NCBI GenBank assembly: GCA_904501955.1
Contig: CAJGCY010000170.1
Coordinates: 1 to 5,209, forward strand
Length of the DNA: 5,209 nt
Direction: 5' to 3'
Source of the DNA: an uncultured Akkermansia sp.
Lineage (GTDB): Bacteria; Verrucomicrobiota; Verrucomicrobiia; Verrucomicrobiales; Akkermansiaceae
Part shown: positions 1-4,669 of the stretch, piece after piece
Numbering within the stretch: position 1 is the first letter of the stretch
How the letters are laid out: every line of letters begins with the position of its first letter
The notes under the pieces: generated by a model
What the model was told of the DNA's origin: nothing
Databases searched by the model: none
The model's input: the letters and a program-made list of their open reading frames with translations, nothing else
Translations under genes and position numbers: made by a program

Positions 1-200
1 CGGCTGGCTTTCTCCAACTCGGCATCCCGCATGGGTGAGTACGGCATTTGTCGGACATACGGCTCTGTCGGCTTTTCTGCAGAGGGGCTTTGGCAAGATT
101 CCGCTGCTATAGCTTGTGGGCTTGTGCACGAACTAACACCTACAGCTGCAAGGGTGAAGGCAACGGAAGCTATGATTTTACGTAATTGGGGCATGGTCAT
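1..200 (-). CDS. Lipoprotein, N-terminal part only (runs off left edge)
   Basis: Reading the minus strand from the ATG at 200 gives an open frame with no stop to the window edge (66 codons). It starts MTMPQLRKIIASVAFTLAAV and reaches GVSSC at about residue 25, a lysine/arginine-containing n-region, a hydrophobic stretch and a lipobox-like VSSC. A lipid-anchored envelope protein is therefore likely. The residues after the cysteine are rich in S, P, A and E, as in a flexible linker. A second ATG at 194 is an equally possible start. It follows the two-helix membrane protein gene by six bases, so it is almost certainly the next gene of the same transcript. No catalytic domain is visible in the part present, so the function is unknown. 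Confidence 0.75.
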   Translation of the reverse strand, partial: MTMPQLRKIIASVAFTLAAVGVSSCTSPQAIAAESCQSPSAEKPTEPYVRQMPYSPMRDAELEKAS

Positions 201-206
201 GGGAAA

Positions 207-530
207 TTAAATCTTTTTGTCTGACTGCTCAGGAGAAGTCTTCAGGAAACATGTCAATATAAAGGACGCCGCCCCAGTGATAAAGGAGATAGCCAGAGCA
301 AAAGCGGCAACAATGCAGTAGACGATACTATCGTCAATCAATTCGTCAACCGCATCATGCATCGCTTTGAACTGTTCCTCCGGCTGCATGGTATACAAAA
401 CACCATCCAGCATATAAACATCTGTCATTTCGTTAACTATGAGCAATCCGGCAACCAAGCCGATAAGGATGCCGGCCACAGTAAGCATCTGCAGAACAAG
501 TATCACGTTTTTCTTCGTTAACAATTGCAT
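207..530 (-). CDS. Small two-helix membrane protein
   Basis: This 107-residue protein is not recognised. It has two clear hydrophobic segments, about residues 9-32 (VILVLQMLTVAGILIGLVAG and onward) and about 69-95. They flank an acidic loop of about 35 residues containing QPEEQFKAMHDAVDELIDD. Short charged tails sit at both ends, with the C-terminus ending EQSDKKI. The topology suggests an inner-membrane protein with both ends on the same side. A good AAGGAG ribosome-binding site lies at 538-543, seven bases before the ATG, which fixes the start. It lies 69 bases after the PDZ lipoprotein gene and six bases before the left-edge lipoprotein gene. It is probably part of the sigma-factor operon, although the strong RBS and 69-base gap could allow separate expression. 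Confidence 0.75.
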   Translation of the reverse strand: MQLLTKKNVILVLQMLTVAGILIGLVAGLLIVNEMTDVYMLDGVLYTMQPEEQFKAMHDAVDELIDDSIVYCIVAAFALAISFITGAASFILTCFLKTSPEQSDKKI

Positions 531-537
531 TATTTAT

Positions 538-543
538 CTCCTT
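538..543 (-). promoter_or_regulatory. Ribosome-binding site of the two-helix membrane protein gene
   Basis: The minus strand reads AAGGAG with seven bases to the ATG at 530. It is the only near-perfect Shine-Dalgarno sequence in the operon. The other genes rely on overlap or have weak sites. Confidence 0.75.
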
Positions 544-599
544 GCTTAAATTAACACATCTCTCTGGCGAATCCGCAAGATTTTTTCAAAAATTTGCAT

Positions 600-1367
600 T
601 TAATTATCGGCAGACATTCTGAGAATTGCCCGCACATGCGCCGGTAGAGAATCGCCTTGCTTCATGATATGGTATGTTTCCGTAGATTCGGTCAGGTACA
701 AGGCCACGGTTATTTTATCCGGGTAAGCAGTGATAGAGAATTGCCCGCCCGGCACTCTATAATACAAGCGCAGGCTACCGGTTCTTTGCGCTGAGGGGAG
801 AATGTTGTGGATTTCACGCACCACAGAGCGAGAGTCCTCAAGACTCGGCACATTGGCACTCAGCAAAACTGCCAGTTCTTTCTGCTTCTGCTGCAACTCA
901 TCGCCACGGCGTAATTCACCTTGTTTAAATGTGATATAGCCCAGAACTCTGGGCTGCGGCAACGCCCCGACAAGCACGGGTAGCGGCATTCCGGCACCCG
1001 CTCGCCAGATATCGAAGTGACCATACTCCCCCGGCTTTGTGTTTCTCATAGCCAGCAGTAGATCCGCAGGGCATTTAATGGACGCGCCGTTATACTTGAG
1101 GATGTAATCACCCACTTGCATTCCCGCACGCTCTGCAGGGCTTCCCGGAGCAATGCCCACCACTTTCAAGCCTTGACGTTTCGGAACTCCGTAGCGTACC
1201 AAGTATTCCCTCTCCTCCGGGCTAAGCTCGTGGGACTGCACACCAAGATAGATTTCCGACACAATCTCCCAGCGGCAGGGTTCAGGCCCCGCTGCGGCCA
1301 AGGAGGTGGAGCATCCCCCGCACAGCAAGACGAAAAGTAAGCAGATGATAGGAAATAATTGATTCAT
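600..1367 (-). CDS. PDZ-domain lipoprotein
   Basis: The open frame extends upstream to 1478, but the real start is most likely the ATG at 1367. It gives a 255-residue protein beginning with a signal peptide (MNQLFPIICLLFVLLCGGCS). The lipobox-like cysteine is at residue 19, with an imperfect CGG before it, and the start lies ten bases after the preceding stop. Residues about 38-136 look like a PDZ domain. YLGV at 40-43 fits the carboxylate-binding loop. APGSPAERAGMQVGDYILKYNG at about 73-94 carries the typical S/P-A-x-x-A-G-hydrophobic-x-x-G-D-x-I pattern, followed by the usual helix (ADLLLAMRNTKPGE). No serine-protease domain precedes it, so this is not a DegP/HtrA enzyme. The C-terminal half (about 145-255) is not recognised. 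The position behind sigma and anti-sigma genes suggests an envelope binding or sensing role. This is inference. Confidence 0.85.
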   Translation of the reverse strand: MNQLFPIICLLFVLLCGGCSTSLAAAGPEPCRWEIVSEIYLGVQSHELSPEEREYLVRYGVPKRQGLKVVGIAPGSPAERAGMQVGDYILKYNGASIKCPADLLLAMRNTKPGEYGHFDIWRAGAGMPLPVLVGALPQPRVLGYITFKQGELRRGDELQQKQKELAVLLSANVPSLEDSRSVVREIHNILPSAQRTGSLRLYYRVPGGQFSITAYPDKITVALYLTESTETYHIMKQGDSLPAHVRAILRMSADN

Positions 1368-1377
1368 TGTAAAAAAC

Positions 1378-1809
1378 TCATAACGTATCCACACACACAA
1401 TAATCCGGAATTGCCCGGAGGAAATTGAAGCCCCCTCATCCTCAGATTGAGGCAAATCGGTAGCCGGCTGCATGCCATTTTTCAAAGCATCCAACTCGTT
1501 CAATGCAATCTGGCAAGGCAAGGGATGCTCTACAATTTTCTGCTCAGGGGCTTTAGTTAATGATGCTTCCGGTGTATTCTCAGGCGAGCGCATCAGAACC
1601 ATGCCAACCACAGCTAATAGGGCAACGCTTGCTGCTACTTGAGCCATACGCTTATAGAGCTTGCGGTTCAGGCTACGCTCCACCTCGTCATCTATCAGCC
1701 GCAGCATTTTTGCCGTGAACTCATCACTCATAGGGGAGCGTTTATCTTGCTCGGCCATTTCCTGCAAGATGTTTTCAACGTCTTCTGTGCTGTAATGCTT
1801 CTTGTTCAT
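1378..1809 (-). CDS. Probable single-pass anti-sigma factor
   Basis: The 143-residue protein has a charged, helical N-terminal part (residues 1-54, with STEDVENILQEMAEQ and SDEFTAKMLRLIDDEVERSL). One membrane helix follows at about 55-73 (MAQVAASVALLAVVGMVLM), then a proline- and charge-rich tail of about 70 residues outside. This is the layout of membrane anti-sigma factors that hold an ECF sigma at the membrane. I see no zinc-binding HxxxCxxC motif, so it is not a ZAS-type anti-sigma factor. Its ATG overlaps the sigma gene stop in an ATGA junction (1806-1809), which points to translational coupling and matched amounts of the two proteins. The assignment rests on architecture and context rather than on a family motif. 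Confidence 0.75.
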   Translation of the reverse strand: MNKKHYSTEDVENILQEMAEQDKRSPMSDEFTAKMLRLIDDEVERSLNRKLYKRMAQVAASVALLAVVGMVLMRSPENTPEASLTKAPEQKIVEHPLPCQIALNELDALKNGMQPATDLPQSEDEGASISSGQFRIIVCVDTL

Positions 1810-2327
1810 GCTAAGTCTTCGGAGTAAAATTTTCTGAGTCGGAGCAGTGCAGATTGGTAACGAGCTCTCACGGTGGATTCCGGCATATTGAGCTGTCTGG
1901 CGATTTCGGCAAAACTAAGCTCTTCCCATATCCGCATGCGGACAATGCGCGAGCTCAATAGGGGCAAGCACGAAAGCTGATGCCGCAAGTGTTCGTGAAT
2001 ACCGCTATCCGGAAGCACTATGCCGGAGCTCTCATCGGCACCATATTTCTGCTCAGCTTCGAGGCGCCGTGCGTTTTTCTTTTTCTGATTAATGGCTGCA
2101 TTTCGGATAGCCGTGTAGGTATAGGGCAACCATTCTTCCTGTGGCAGATTACGACCTACAATGGCTGCAATCACCTTTCCCATTACCTCAGACAACAAAT
2201 ACTCGGCATCAGTCAAGCTATCCACCTGCTGCTCGGTAAAAGCTATCAGGCGATGGCGACACGTCAGAAACCACTCCGCGCATCGCTGGTGGAGCTCTCG
2301 ACTGTGTCTGGTAAAGAAAAAGCGCAT
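1806..2327 (-). CDS. ECF-like RNA polymerase sigma factor
   Basis: This 173-residue protein has the length and two-domain layout of an ECF (group 4) sigma-70 factor. Residues about 14-90 fit region 2: DAEYLLSEVMGKVIAA at 40-55 resembles regions 2.1-2.2, and WLPYTYTAIRNAAINQKKKN at 66-85 fits the -10 recognition and melting segment. A linker follows at about 90-115. Residues about 116-167 fit region 4: LPLLSSRIVRMRIWEELSFAE, then the helix-turn-helix IARQLNMPESTVRARYQSAL that would contact the -35 element. Sequence flavour resembles the Rhodopirellula/Verrucomicrobium sigma subfamily. It is the first gene after a strong promoter and is coupled to the downstream probable anti-sigma gene. Which promoters it recognises cannot be read from this window. 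Confidence 0.9.
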   Translation of the reverse strand: MRFFFTRHSRELHQRCAEWFLTCRHRLIAFTEQQVDSLTDAEYLLSEVMGKVIAAIVGRNLPQEEWLPYTYTAIRNAAINQKKKNARRLEAEQKYGADESSGIVLPDSGIHEHLRHQLSCLPLLSSRIVRMRIWEELSFAEIARQLNMPESTVRARYQSALLRLRKFYSEDLA

Positions 2328-2348
2328 CCGTATAAGTAACCTGTCTTC

Positions 2349-2377
2349 ATTATATATAACTACTCCGGAGAGGTCAA
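2349..2377 (-). promoter_or_regulatory. Promoter of the sigma-factor operon
   Basis: On the minus strand TTGACC (2377-2372) and TATAAT (2354-2349) are separated by exactly 17 bases. This matches the housekeeping sigma-70 consensus at 11 of 12 positions. Transcription would begin near 2342, leaving a leader of only about 15 bases before the ATG at 2327 and no strong Shine-Dalgarno. A/T-rich sequence just upstream (about 2385-2420) could act as an UP element. The 17-base spacer contains the 8-bp palindrome CTCCGGAG (2363-2370), a possible repressor site. The element looks like housekeeping control. No second, ECF-style promoter was identified. Confidence 0.75.
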
Positions 2378-2385
2378 TCCGCCAC

Positions 2386-2399
2386 TTTTTTGCAAAAAA
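2386..2399. repeat. Perfect A/T palindrome between divergent promoters
   Basis: TTTTTTGCAAAAAA is a perfect 14-bp palindrome just upstream of the sigma-operon -35 box, overlapping the -35 element of the possible plus-strand promoter. It may be a protein-binding site, an UP element or a bend. It cannot work as a terminator for the sigma operon because it lies upstream of that promoter. Confidence 0.5.
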
Positions 2400-2418
2400 T
2401 TGCTTTTTTCTTTAAAAT
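2390..2418 (+). promoter_or_regulatory. Possible plus-strand promoter, divergent from the sigma operon
   Basis: TTGCAA (2390-2395), 17 bases, TAAAAT (2413-2418), followed after 22 bases by the ATG at 2441. The -10 matches five of six consensus bases and the -35 four of six. The region is A/T-rich, so chance matches are likely. It is supported only by lying directly ahead of an open frame with a start codon. Confidence 0.35.
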
Positions 2419-2440
2419 CCATACTTCCCGGATAATTACT

Positions 2441-2662
2441 ATGGCAGAGAACAAGGATAACGGAGCTTGGTCAGCCAGGGCTCCTTCCTACCCCGAAAGG
2501 TGGCTTTTTGGCGCGTTGTTGAGCCGGGGAGCAGCCTACATCAGCCCCTTCTGCGGTAGCGGATTCGCTTGGTGGCGCGGCGTTTTTTTCCTAGGACTTG
2601 GCGCGAGAAAATGTACCAAGTCAGGCAAAGCGCACCCAGCGAACCTGCTCCAAATAGTATAG
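2441..2662 (+). CDS. Possible small ORF or 5' remnant of a gene
   Basis: The frame from the ATG at 2441 codes 73 residues beginning MAENKDNGAWSARAPSYPER, then WLFGALLSRGAAY. The first 33 residues look plausibly coding and have a possible promoter ahead. The remaining part (from 2541) is antisense to the C-terminus of the DUF3592-like gene, and there one of the two frames is presumably a shadow. I favour either a gene whose 3' part was lost in a rearrangement, now reading into unrelated sequence, or a spurious ORF. No family is recognised and no clear Shine-Dalgarno is visible. Confidence 0.3.
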   Translation: MAENKDNGAWSARAPSYPERWLFGALLSRGAAYISPFCGSGFAWWRGVFFLGLGARKCTKSGKAHPANLLQIV

Positions 2663-2936
2663 AGTCAGCCCACATGTAGAAAAAGAGATTGATGAGGTTG
2701 GTCTGTGGATTTTCCGGCAGGTAAAGGACCGGTATCATTTGCCCCCGGTGCATATCTCCTGAGCTATGGCAGAAGGATTCGCTTCGATAGGAGACTCCAT
2801 CGGCAGAAGCAAACTCGTATTCCACTCGTGGTTCCCAGCGTTGCTTAATCTTCTTTGAGTGAAACAGAAAAGAGATATCCTCCGTCTCTCGCATATAGAC
2901 ACGCACCTCACGTCCTTGGGTTTCCGTACCACGCAA
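2541..2936 (-). CDS. DUF3592-like membrane protein, N-terminally short
   Basis: The frame codes up to 131 residues from a TTG at 2936. An internal ATG at 2894 would give 117. The segment RVEYEFASADGVSYRSES (about 37-54), then GQMIPVLYLPENPQTNLINL (about 65-84), matches the DUF3592 pattern. In that pattern a beta-rich domain ends in G-x-x-hydrophobic-V-x-Y-x-P-x-N-P. A membrane helix follows at about 88-110, then a very basic tail (KKRRATKRIRYRRR). Typical DUF3592 proteins also have an N-terminal membrane helix, and none is present here. The open frame continues upstream without an ATG to a TAA at 3008-3006, which is the stop of the 54-residue ORF. The gene may therefore be truncated, or be the 3' half of a frame broken by that stop. 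Function of the family is not established. Confidence 0.6.
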   Translation of the reverse strand: MRGTETQGREVRVYMRETEDISFLFHSKKIKQRWEPRVEYEFASADGVSYRSESFCHSSGDMHRGQMIPVLYLPENPQTNLINLFFYMWADSILFGAGSLGALCLTWYIFSRQVLGKKRRATKRIRYRRRG

Positions 2937-3005
2937 CAGCAGCGGCAGGCGGGACTCCAGCCTCTGAACACGGCTTTTTCCGTTTCGAAAAACGCAAATA
3001 ACACC

Positions 3006-3170
3006 TTACCAAGCGTAGGATACAACCGTTGGGGAACCATTGCTCTCTAGAATGGGCTTTCCGCCCCTCCTCTCAAGCGCACGGGCATTTTGCAGCGCGG
3101 TTCGTGCATTTTTTGTTACCGATGGCGCAAAAAAGACGCCGGCAAGGGGCGACCGGATGACGGAACTCAT
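3006..3170 (-). CDS. Short ORF of 54 residues sharing a repeat segment
   Basis: From the ATG at 3170 the minus strand codes 54 residues beginning MSSVIRSPLAGVFFAPSVTK and ending SPTVVSYAW. A TTG at 3224 would add 18 residues. A possible promoter (TTGCAA, 18 bp, TATACT) lies at 3224-3195, placing the ATG about 18 bases after the likely transcription start. Its central DNA (3061-3149) is a diverged copy of the segment at 4777-4864, where the same frame reads through a stop. The ORF may therefore be a chance frame through a repeated intergenic element, or the scar of a former longer gene joined to the DUF3592-like frame. No known family. Confidence 0.3.
   Translation of the reverse strand: MSSVIRSPLAGVFFAPSVTKNARTALQNARALERRGGKPILESNGSPTVVSYAW
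3061..3149. repeat. Diverged repeat, copy 1 (partner at 4777-4864)
   Basis: By-eye alignment to 4777-4864 over about 89 bases shows roughly 70% identity. Shared blocks include CCGCCCCT, TCAAGCG, GCATTTTG, TGCATTTTT, ATGGCGCA and CAAGGGG in the same order and orientation, with single-base indels. It lies inside the 54-residue ORF. Confidence 0.65.
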
Positions 3171-3194
3171 TCTTGTCCGGCTTAGTGGATTCTT

Positions 3195-3224
3195 AGTATA
3201 GTAATCAGCAACACAAAATTGCAA
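3195..3224 (-). promoter_or_regulatory. Possible promoter upstream of the 54-residue ORF and DUF3592-like gene
   Basis: On the minus strand TTGCAA (3224-3219), 18 bases, TATACT (3200-3195). The -10 matches five of six consensus bases and the -35 four of six. It is the only good candidate upstream of these two frames. Confidence 0.4.
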
Positions 3225-3348
3225 AAAGTGCGTTTTCTAATAAATGGACGCGCGCGGCGGGATTGTTAATGCTTTCGTGCCTGATTTATTCTTTTTTGAC
3301 TCTACCGAAAAACAGAGTCCGGCTTCTCGTAACCCTATCTGGCTCATG

Positions 3349-3438
3349 CTACGTCAAGACTGGCAGCAGGAAGAGAATGGATACCGGGGCAAGGATTGAG
3401 TCTCTGGACAGAGCTCTTTTTATCTGTTCAGCCCCCAT
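3349..3438 (-). other. Very short ORF (29 residues) after an AGGAG site
   Basis: Minus-strand ATG at 3438 preceded by AGGAG with four bases between. It codes MGAEQIKRALSRDSILAPVS and nine more residues ending LLPVLT. It starts nine bases after the stop of the 42-residue ORF, so the two could be a small two-gene unit. The spacing is tight, the ORF is short, and no family is recognised. It may be remnant DNA. Confidence 0.2.
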
Positions 3439-3447
3439 GATGCTCCT

Positions 3448-3576
3448 CTAATGACAATCCACATCTTTAAACACTTCAGCAAAAGGTGCGTAGTTACCGG
3501 CACCACGGGAATTATGATCTTCTTTAATTGCAAAGAAAATATGACTGAATACTCCGCAGAACTCCGGCTCTTGCAT
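3448..3576 (-). pseudogene. Short coding-like ORF (42 residues), possible gene remnant
   Basis: The minus strand from ATG 3576 codes MQEPEFCGVFSHIFFAIKED, then HNSRGAGNYAPFAEVFKDVDCH and TAG. The frame is open upstream to about 3616, past this ATG, without another obvious start. Composition and codon pattern look coding rather than random. Most of it lies in a region with no other convincing gene. I cannot name the family. It could be the C-terminal scrap of a longer gene whose 5' part was removed, or an intact small protein gene. No clear ribosome-binding site is seen. Confidence 0.3.
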
Positions 3577-3644
3577 TACAAGCGGTCGCGGATTGCTTGC
3601 AATTGGGTGGTGGTTCTAATCCACTATGCTCCACTTAAACCAAG

Positions 3645-3678
3645 AAACCGAATCAGAAAACAATCTGGTTCGGTTTTT
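3645..3678 (+). terminator. Rho-independent terminator-type hairpin
   Basis: AAACCGAATCAG (3645-3656) and CTGGTTCGGTTT (3665-3676) form a 12-bp stem with one G-U pair and an 8-base loop. The T-run 3674-3678 follows and overlaps the stem end. On the minus strand the same stem has one C-A mismatch and a weaker TTTCTTGGTTT tail, so it may act in both directions. No plus-strand gene is evident before it. It could instead stop minus-strand transcripts coming from the lnu(C) side. Confidence 0.6.
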
Positions 3679-3699
3679 GCTTTGCATTGATTTTCAACA

Positions 3700-4080
3700 C
3701 CTACGCCCGCTTAGGCATTACACGCTTGCAAGCCCCGCCACCGCCCTGCCGGGCGCAAAACGGGGGCAAAAGTCAAAAAAGCCTAAGCATGCCTAAACCC
3801 GTTTTCCTAAGCTCAAATGCTTTTTAGGGTCACTAAACATGCCTCGAATCTACAATTTGTTGATTCTGTGAGCTTAGGCGATTTTGAGCAGAAGAAACCA
3901 TATCGCCAAGCAAAGATGTCTCGAACTGGCAAGATACACAGAATCAGGTGTTTAAGGCGCATTTTTCCGCGAGTGGCAACCTAAAATGAAACATCGCTTG
4001 CAAGGCAACAAAAAGACACTTGCAAGCGATGGACAGAGGCCGGGGCTGACAAGCGAACAGCCTAGGAGGAATCCTAGGCT
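3700..4080. other. Gene-free stretch rich in inverted repeats
   Basis: No convincing gene is seen here. Four copies of CCTAAGC alternate in orientation: 3709-3715 (inverted), 3782-3788, 3806-3812, and 3872-3878 (inverted). They make an 8-bp pair 3709-3716/3781-3788 and a 10-bp pair 3806-3815/3869-3878. Another 10-bp pair, 3861-3870/3937-3946, encloses the nested stem 3872-3882/3902-3911, which competes for the same bases. The imperfect palindrome 3846-3866 adds a further hairpin. Alternatives are a structured RNA, a plasmid-type origin or the end of a mobile element. A 48-residue minus-strand ORF starting at about 3959 overlaps these stems and is probably chance. Confidence 0.5.
3992..4031 (-). 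terminator. 13-bp stem-loop, possible minus-strand terminator
   Basis: CATCGCTTGCAAG (3992-4004) and CTTGCAAGCGATG (4019-4031) are perfectly complementary with a 14-base loop. Read on the minus strand the stem is followed by TTTCATTTT, a moderately U-rich tail. It is suitable to end transcription coming from lnu(C). The core CTTGCAAG also occurs alone at 3725-3732, so the motif may have another role. Confidence 0.45.
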
Positions 4081-4081
4081 G
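4058..4081. repeat. Perfect 10-bp inverted repeat with 4-base loop
   Basis: CAGCCTAGGA (4058-4067) and TCCTAGGCTG (4072-4081) surround GGAA. This is a very stable hairpin downstream of lnu(C). The minus-strand tail TTCGCTTGT is a poor U-run, so it may be a transcript-stabilising hairpin, a second terminator or a recombination-related repeat. Confidence 0.6.
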
Positions 4082-4108
4082 CAAGGTGGTGTTTTGTGGT
4101 TATCCTCA

Positions 4109-4160
4109 ATTTAGCGTATCCACAGGGTCCCCGAAGAGATCGATAAATTGGAATTTATCG
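4109..4160 (-). pseudogene. Coding-like scrap resembling type I restriction HsdS
   Basis: Immediately after the lnu(C) stop, a different minus-strand frame reads DKFQFIDLFGDPVDTLN and TGA. QFIDLFGDPV resembles the conserved QFIxMFGDPxxNP motif of type I restriction specificity subunits, but only about ten residues match and the frame ends at once. This would be a fragment, not a working gene. The same frame is open into the last codons of lnu(C), where an ATG would give a 22-residue ORF. Confidence 0.3.
4141..4160. repeat. 9-bp inverted repeat abutting the lnu(C) stop codon
   Basis: CGATAAATTGGAATTTATCG has perfect 9-bp arms around a GG centre and lies directly against the stop codon (4163-4161). 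As RNA it could form a short 3' hairpin, but no U-run follows. It could also mark the boundary of the inserted segment, because AT-rich sequence starts here. Confidence 0.55.
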
Positions 4161-4655
4161 TTATCTATACTCATTTGGAACTTCGATATGAAATGTCTCA
4201 CACAATAACTTCACATCATGTACATCATTTTCATCAAACTCGTATCCGAGATGGAACATTACTTGACTATATGGTTCAATACAGGAAACCTCTATCTCCT
4301 CAATTTTTCCTTTACCTGAAAAAATTTCTAACGGAAAACAATCCCCCTCATAAAGAATTTCACCTTTGCCTGTATATTCAAAACAATGCAAATCAATAAT
4401 TCTGTTTTTCGCATCTTCCCATACAGTATGATTCAATGTTGTATATTCCATCTTAATTTCATAAAATCCATTAGCTTGTATTATCTCTATAAAATTCTGA
4501 TAATCTTTCTTTTCTACAAAAATATCAATATCGTTATGGCTTCTTGACTGATGTCCAAGAAGTGCATCTACACCCCAGCCGCCATCAAGAAAGACTTTAA
4601 TCTCCGCATCTATTGCGAATTGAAGAATCTGTCTTACATCTGTTATATTGACCAT
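4161..4655 (-). CDS. lnuC: Lincosamide nucleotidyltransferase Lnu(C)
   Basis: The 164-residue protein is recognised as Lnu(C), an enzyme that inactivates lincomycin-type antibiotics by adding a nucleotide to a hydroxyl group. Length equals that of the known Lnu(C). The nucleotidyltransferase signature is intact: FLDGGWGVDALLG (22-34) gives the GG-W loop, then R38, HNDIDIF (40-46) with the metal-binding pair D42 and D44, and D88 in IIDLH as a likely third acidic residue. LEIFSGKGKIEEIEVSCIEP and the final PNEYR also fit the family. A GAGG site (4667-4664) lies eight bases before the ATG. The gene is clearly more AT-rich than its neighbours and single, which points to horizontal acquisition, plausibly from Firmicutes, where lnu(C) was first described on the mobilisable element MTnSag1. 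No transposase is present here. Confidence 0.92.
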   Translation of the reverse strand: MVNITDVRQILQFAIDAEIKVFLDGGWGVDALLGHQSRSHNDIDIFVEKKDYQNFIEIIQANGFYEIKMEYTTLNHTVWEDAKNRIIDLHCFEYTGKGEILYEGDCFPLEIFSGKGKIEEIEVSCIEPYSQVMFHLGYEFDENDVHDVKLLCETFHIEVPNEYR

Positions 4656-4669
4656 CTTATCATCCTCAC

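Noticed and set aside
1116..1340. Plus-strand ORF of 74 residues opposite the PDZ lipoprotein gene.
   Set aside because: It is antisense to a well-supported domain, has no promoter or ribosome site, and its composition is that of a shadow frame. The same applies to the plus-strand frames at 1639-1827, 1980-2339, 4148-4399 and 4551-4739.
1368..1478. Longer N-terminus for the PDZ lipoprotein, starting at 1478.
   Set aside because: It would add 37 residues overlapping the anti-sigma gene by about 100 bases and bury the signal peptide. The ATG at 1367 gives a proper lipoprotein start.
3298..3319. Hairpin GACTCT/AGAGTC next to a T-run, considered as a terminator.
   Set aside because: The T-run precedes the stem on the plus strand and becomes an A-run after it on the minus strand, so neither direction gives a stem followed by U residues. 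The stem is only 6 bp.
3496..3520. Peptide GNYAPFAE on the minus strand recalls a tmRNA proteolysis tag.
   Set aside because: It lies inside a longer open frame, there is no tRNA-Ala-like domain on that strand, and the frame continues past the tag-like part without a stop.
3556..3632. tRNA-like 3' part: GGTGGTTCTAATCCACT looks like a T-arm and is followed by ATGCTCCA.
   Set aside because: No matching 5' acceptor strand (GGAGCAT) is found about 70 bases upstream, the expected anticodon arm is a stem with only two loop bases, and loop position 57 is not a purine.
3263..3690. Plus-strand ORFs of 62 and 79 residues in the gene-poor stretch.
   Set aside because: Neither has a ribosome site or recognisable domain, the first starts with TTG, and the second overlaps the terminator hairpin and the coding-like minus-strand ORF.
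3709..3878. CRISPR-like array from the recurring CCTAAGC motif.
   Set aside because: The units are only seven to ten bases, alternate in orientation and have uneven spacing, and no cas gene is nearby.
3700..4080. Integron attC site, suggested by GCCTAAGC/GCTTAGGC repeats beside a single resistance gene.
   Set aside because: attC sites need RYYYAAC and GTTRRRY core boxes at their ends. The repeats here have AAGC/GCTT instead, lie about 350 bases from the gene end, and no integrase is present.
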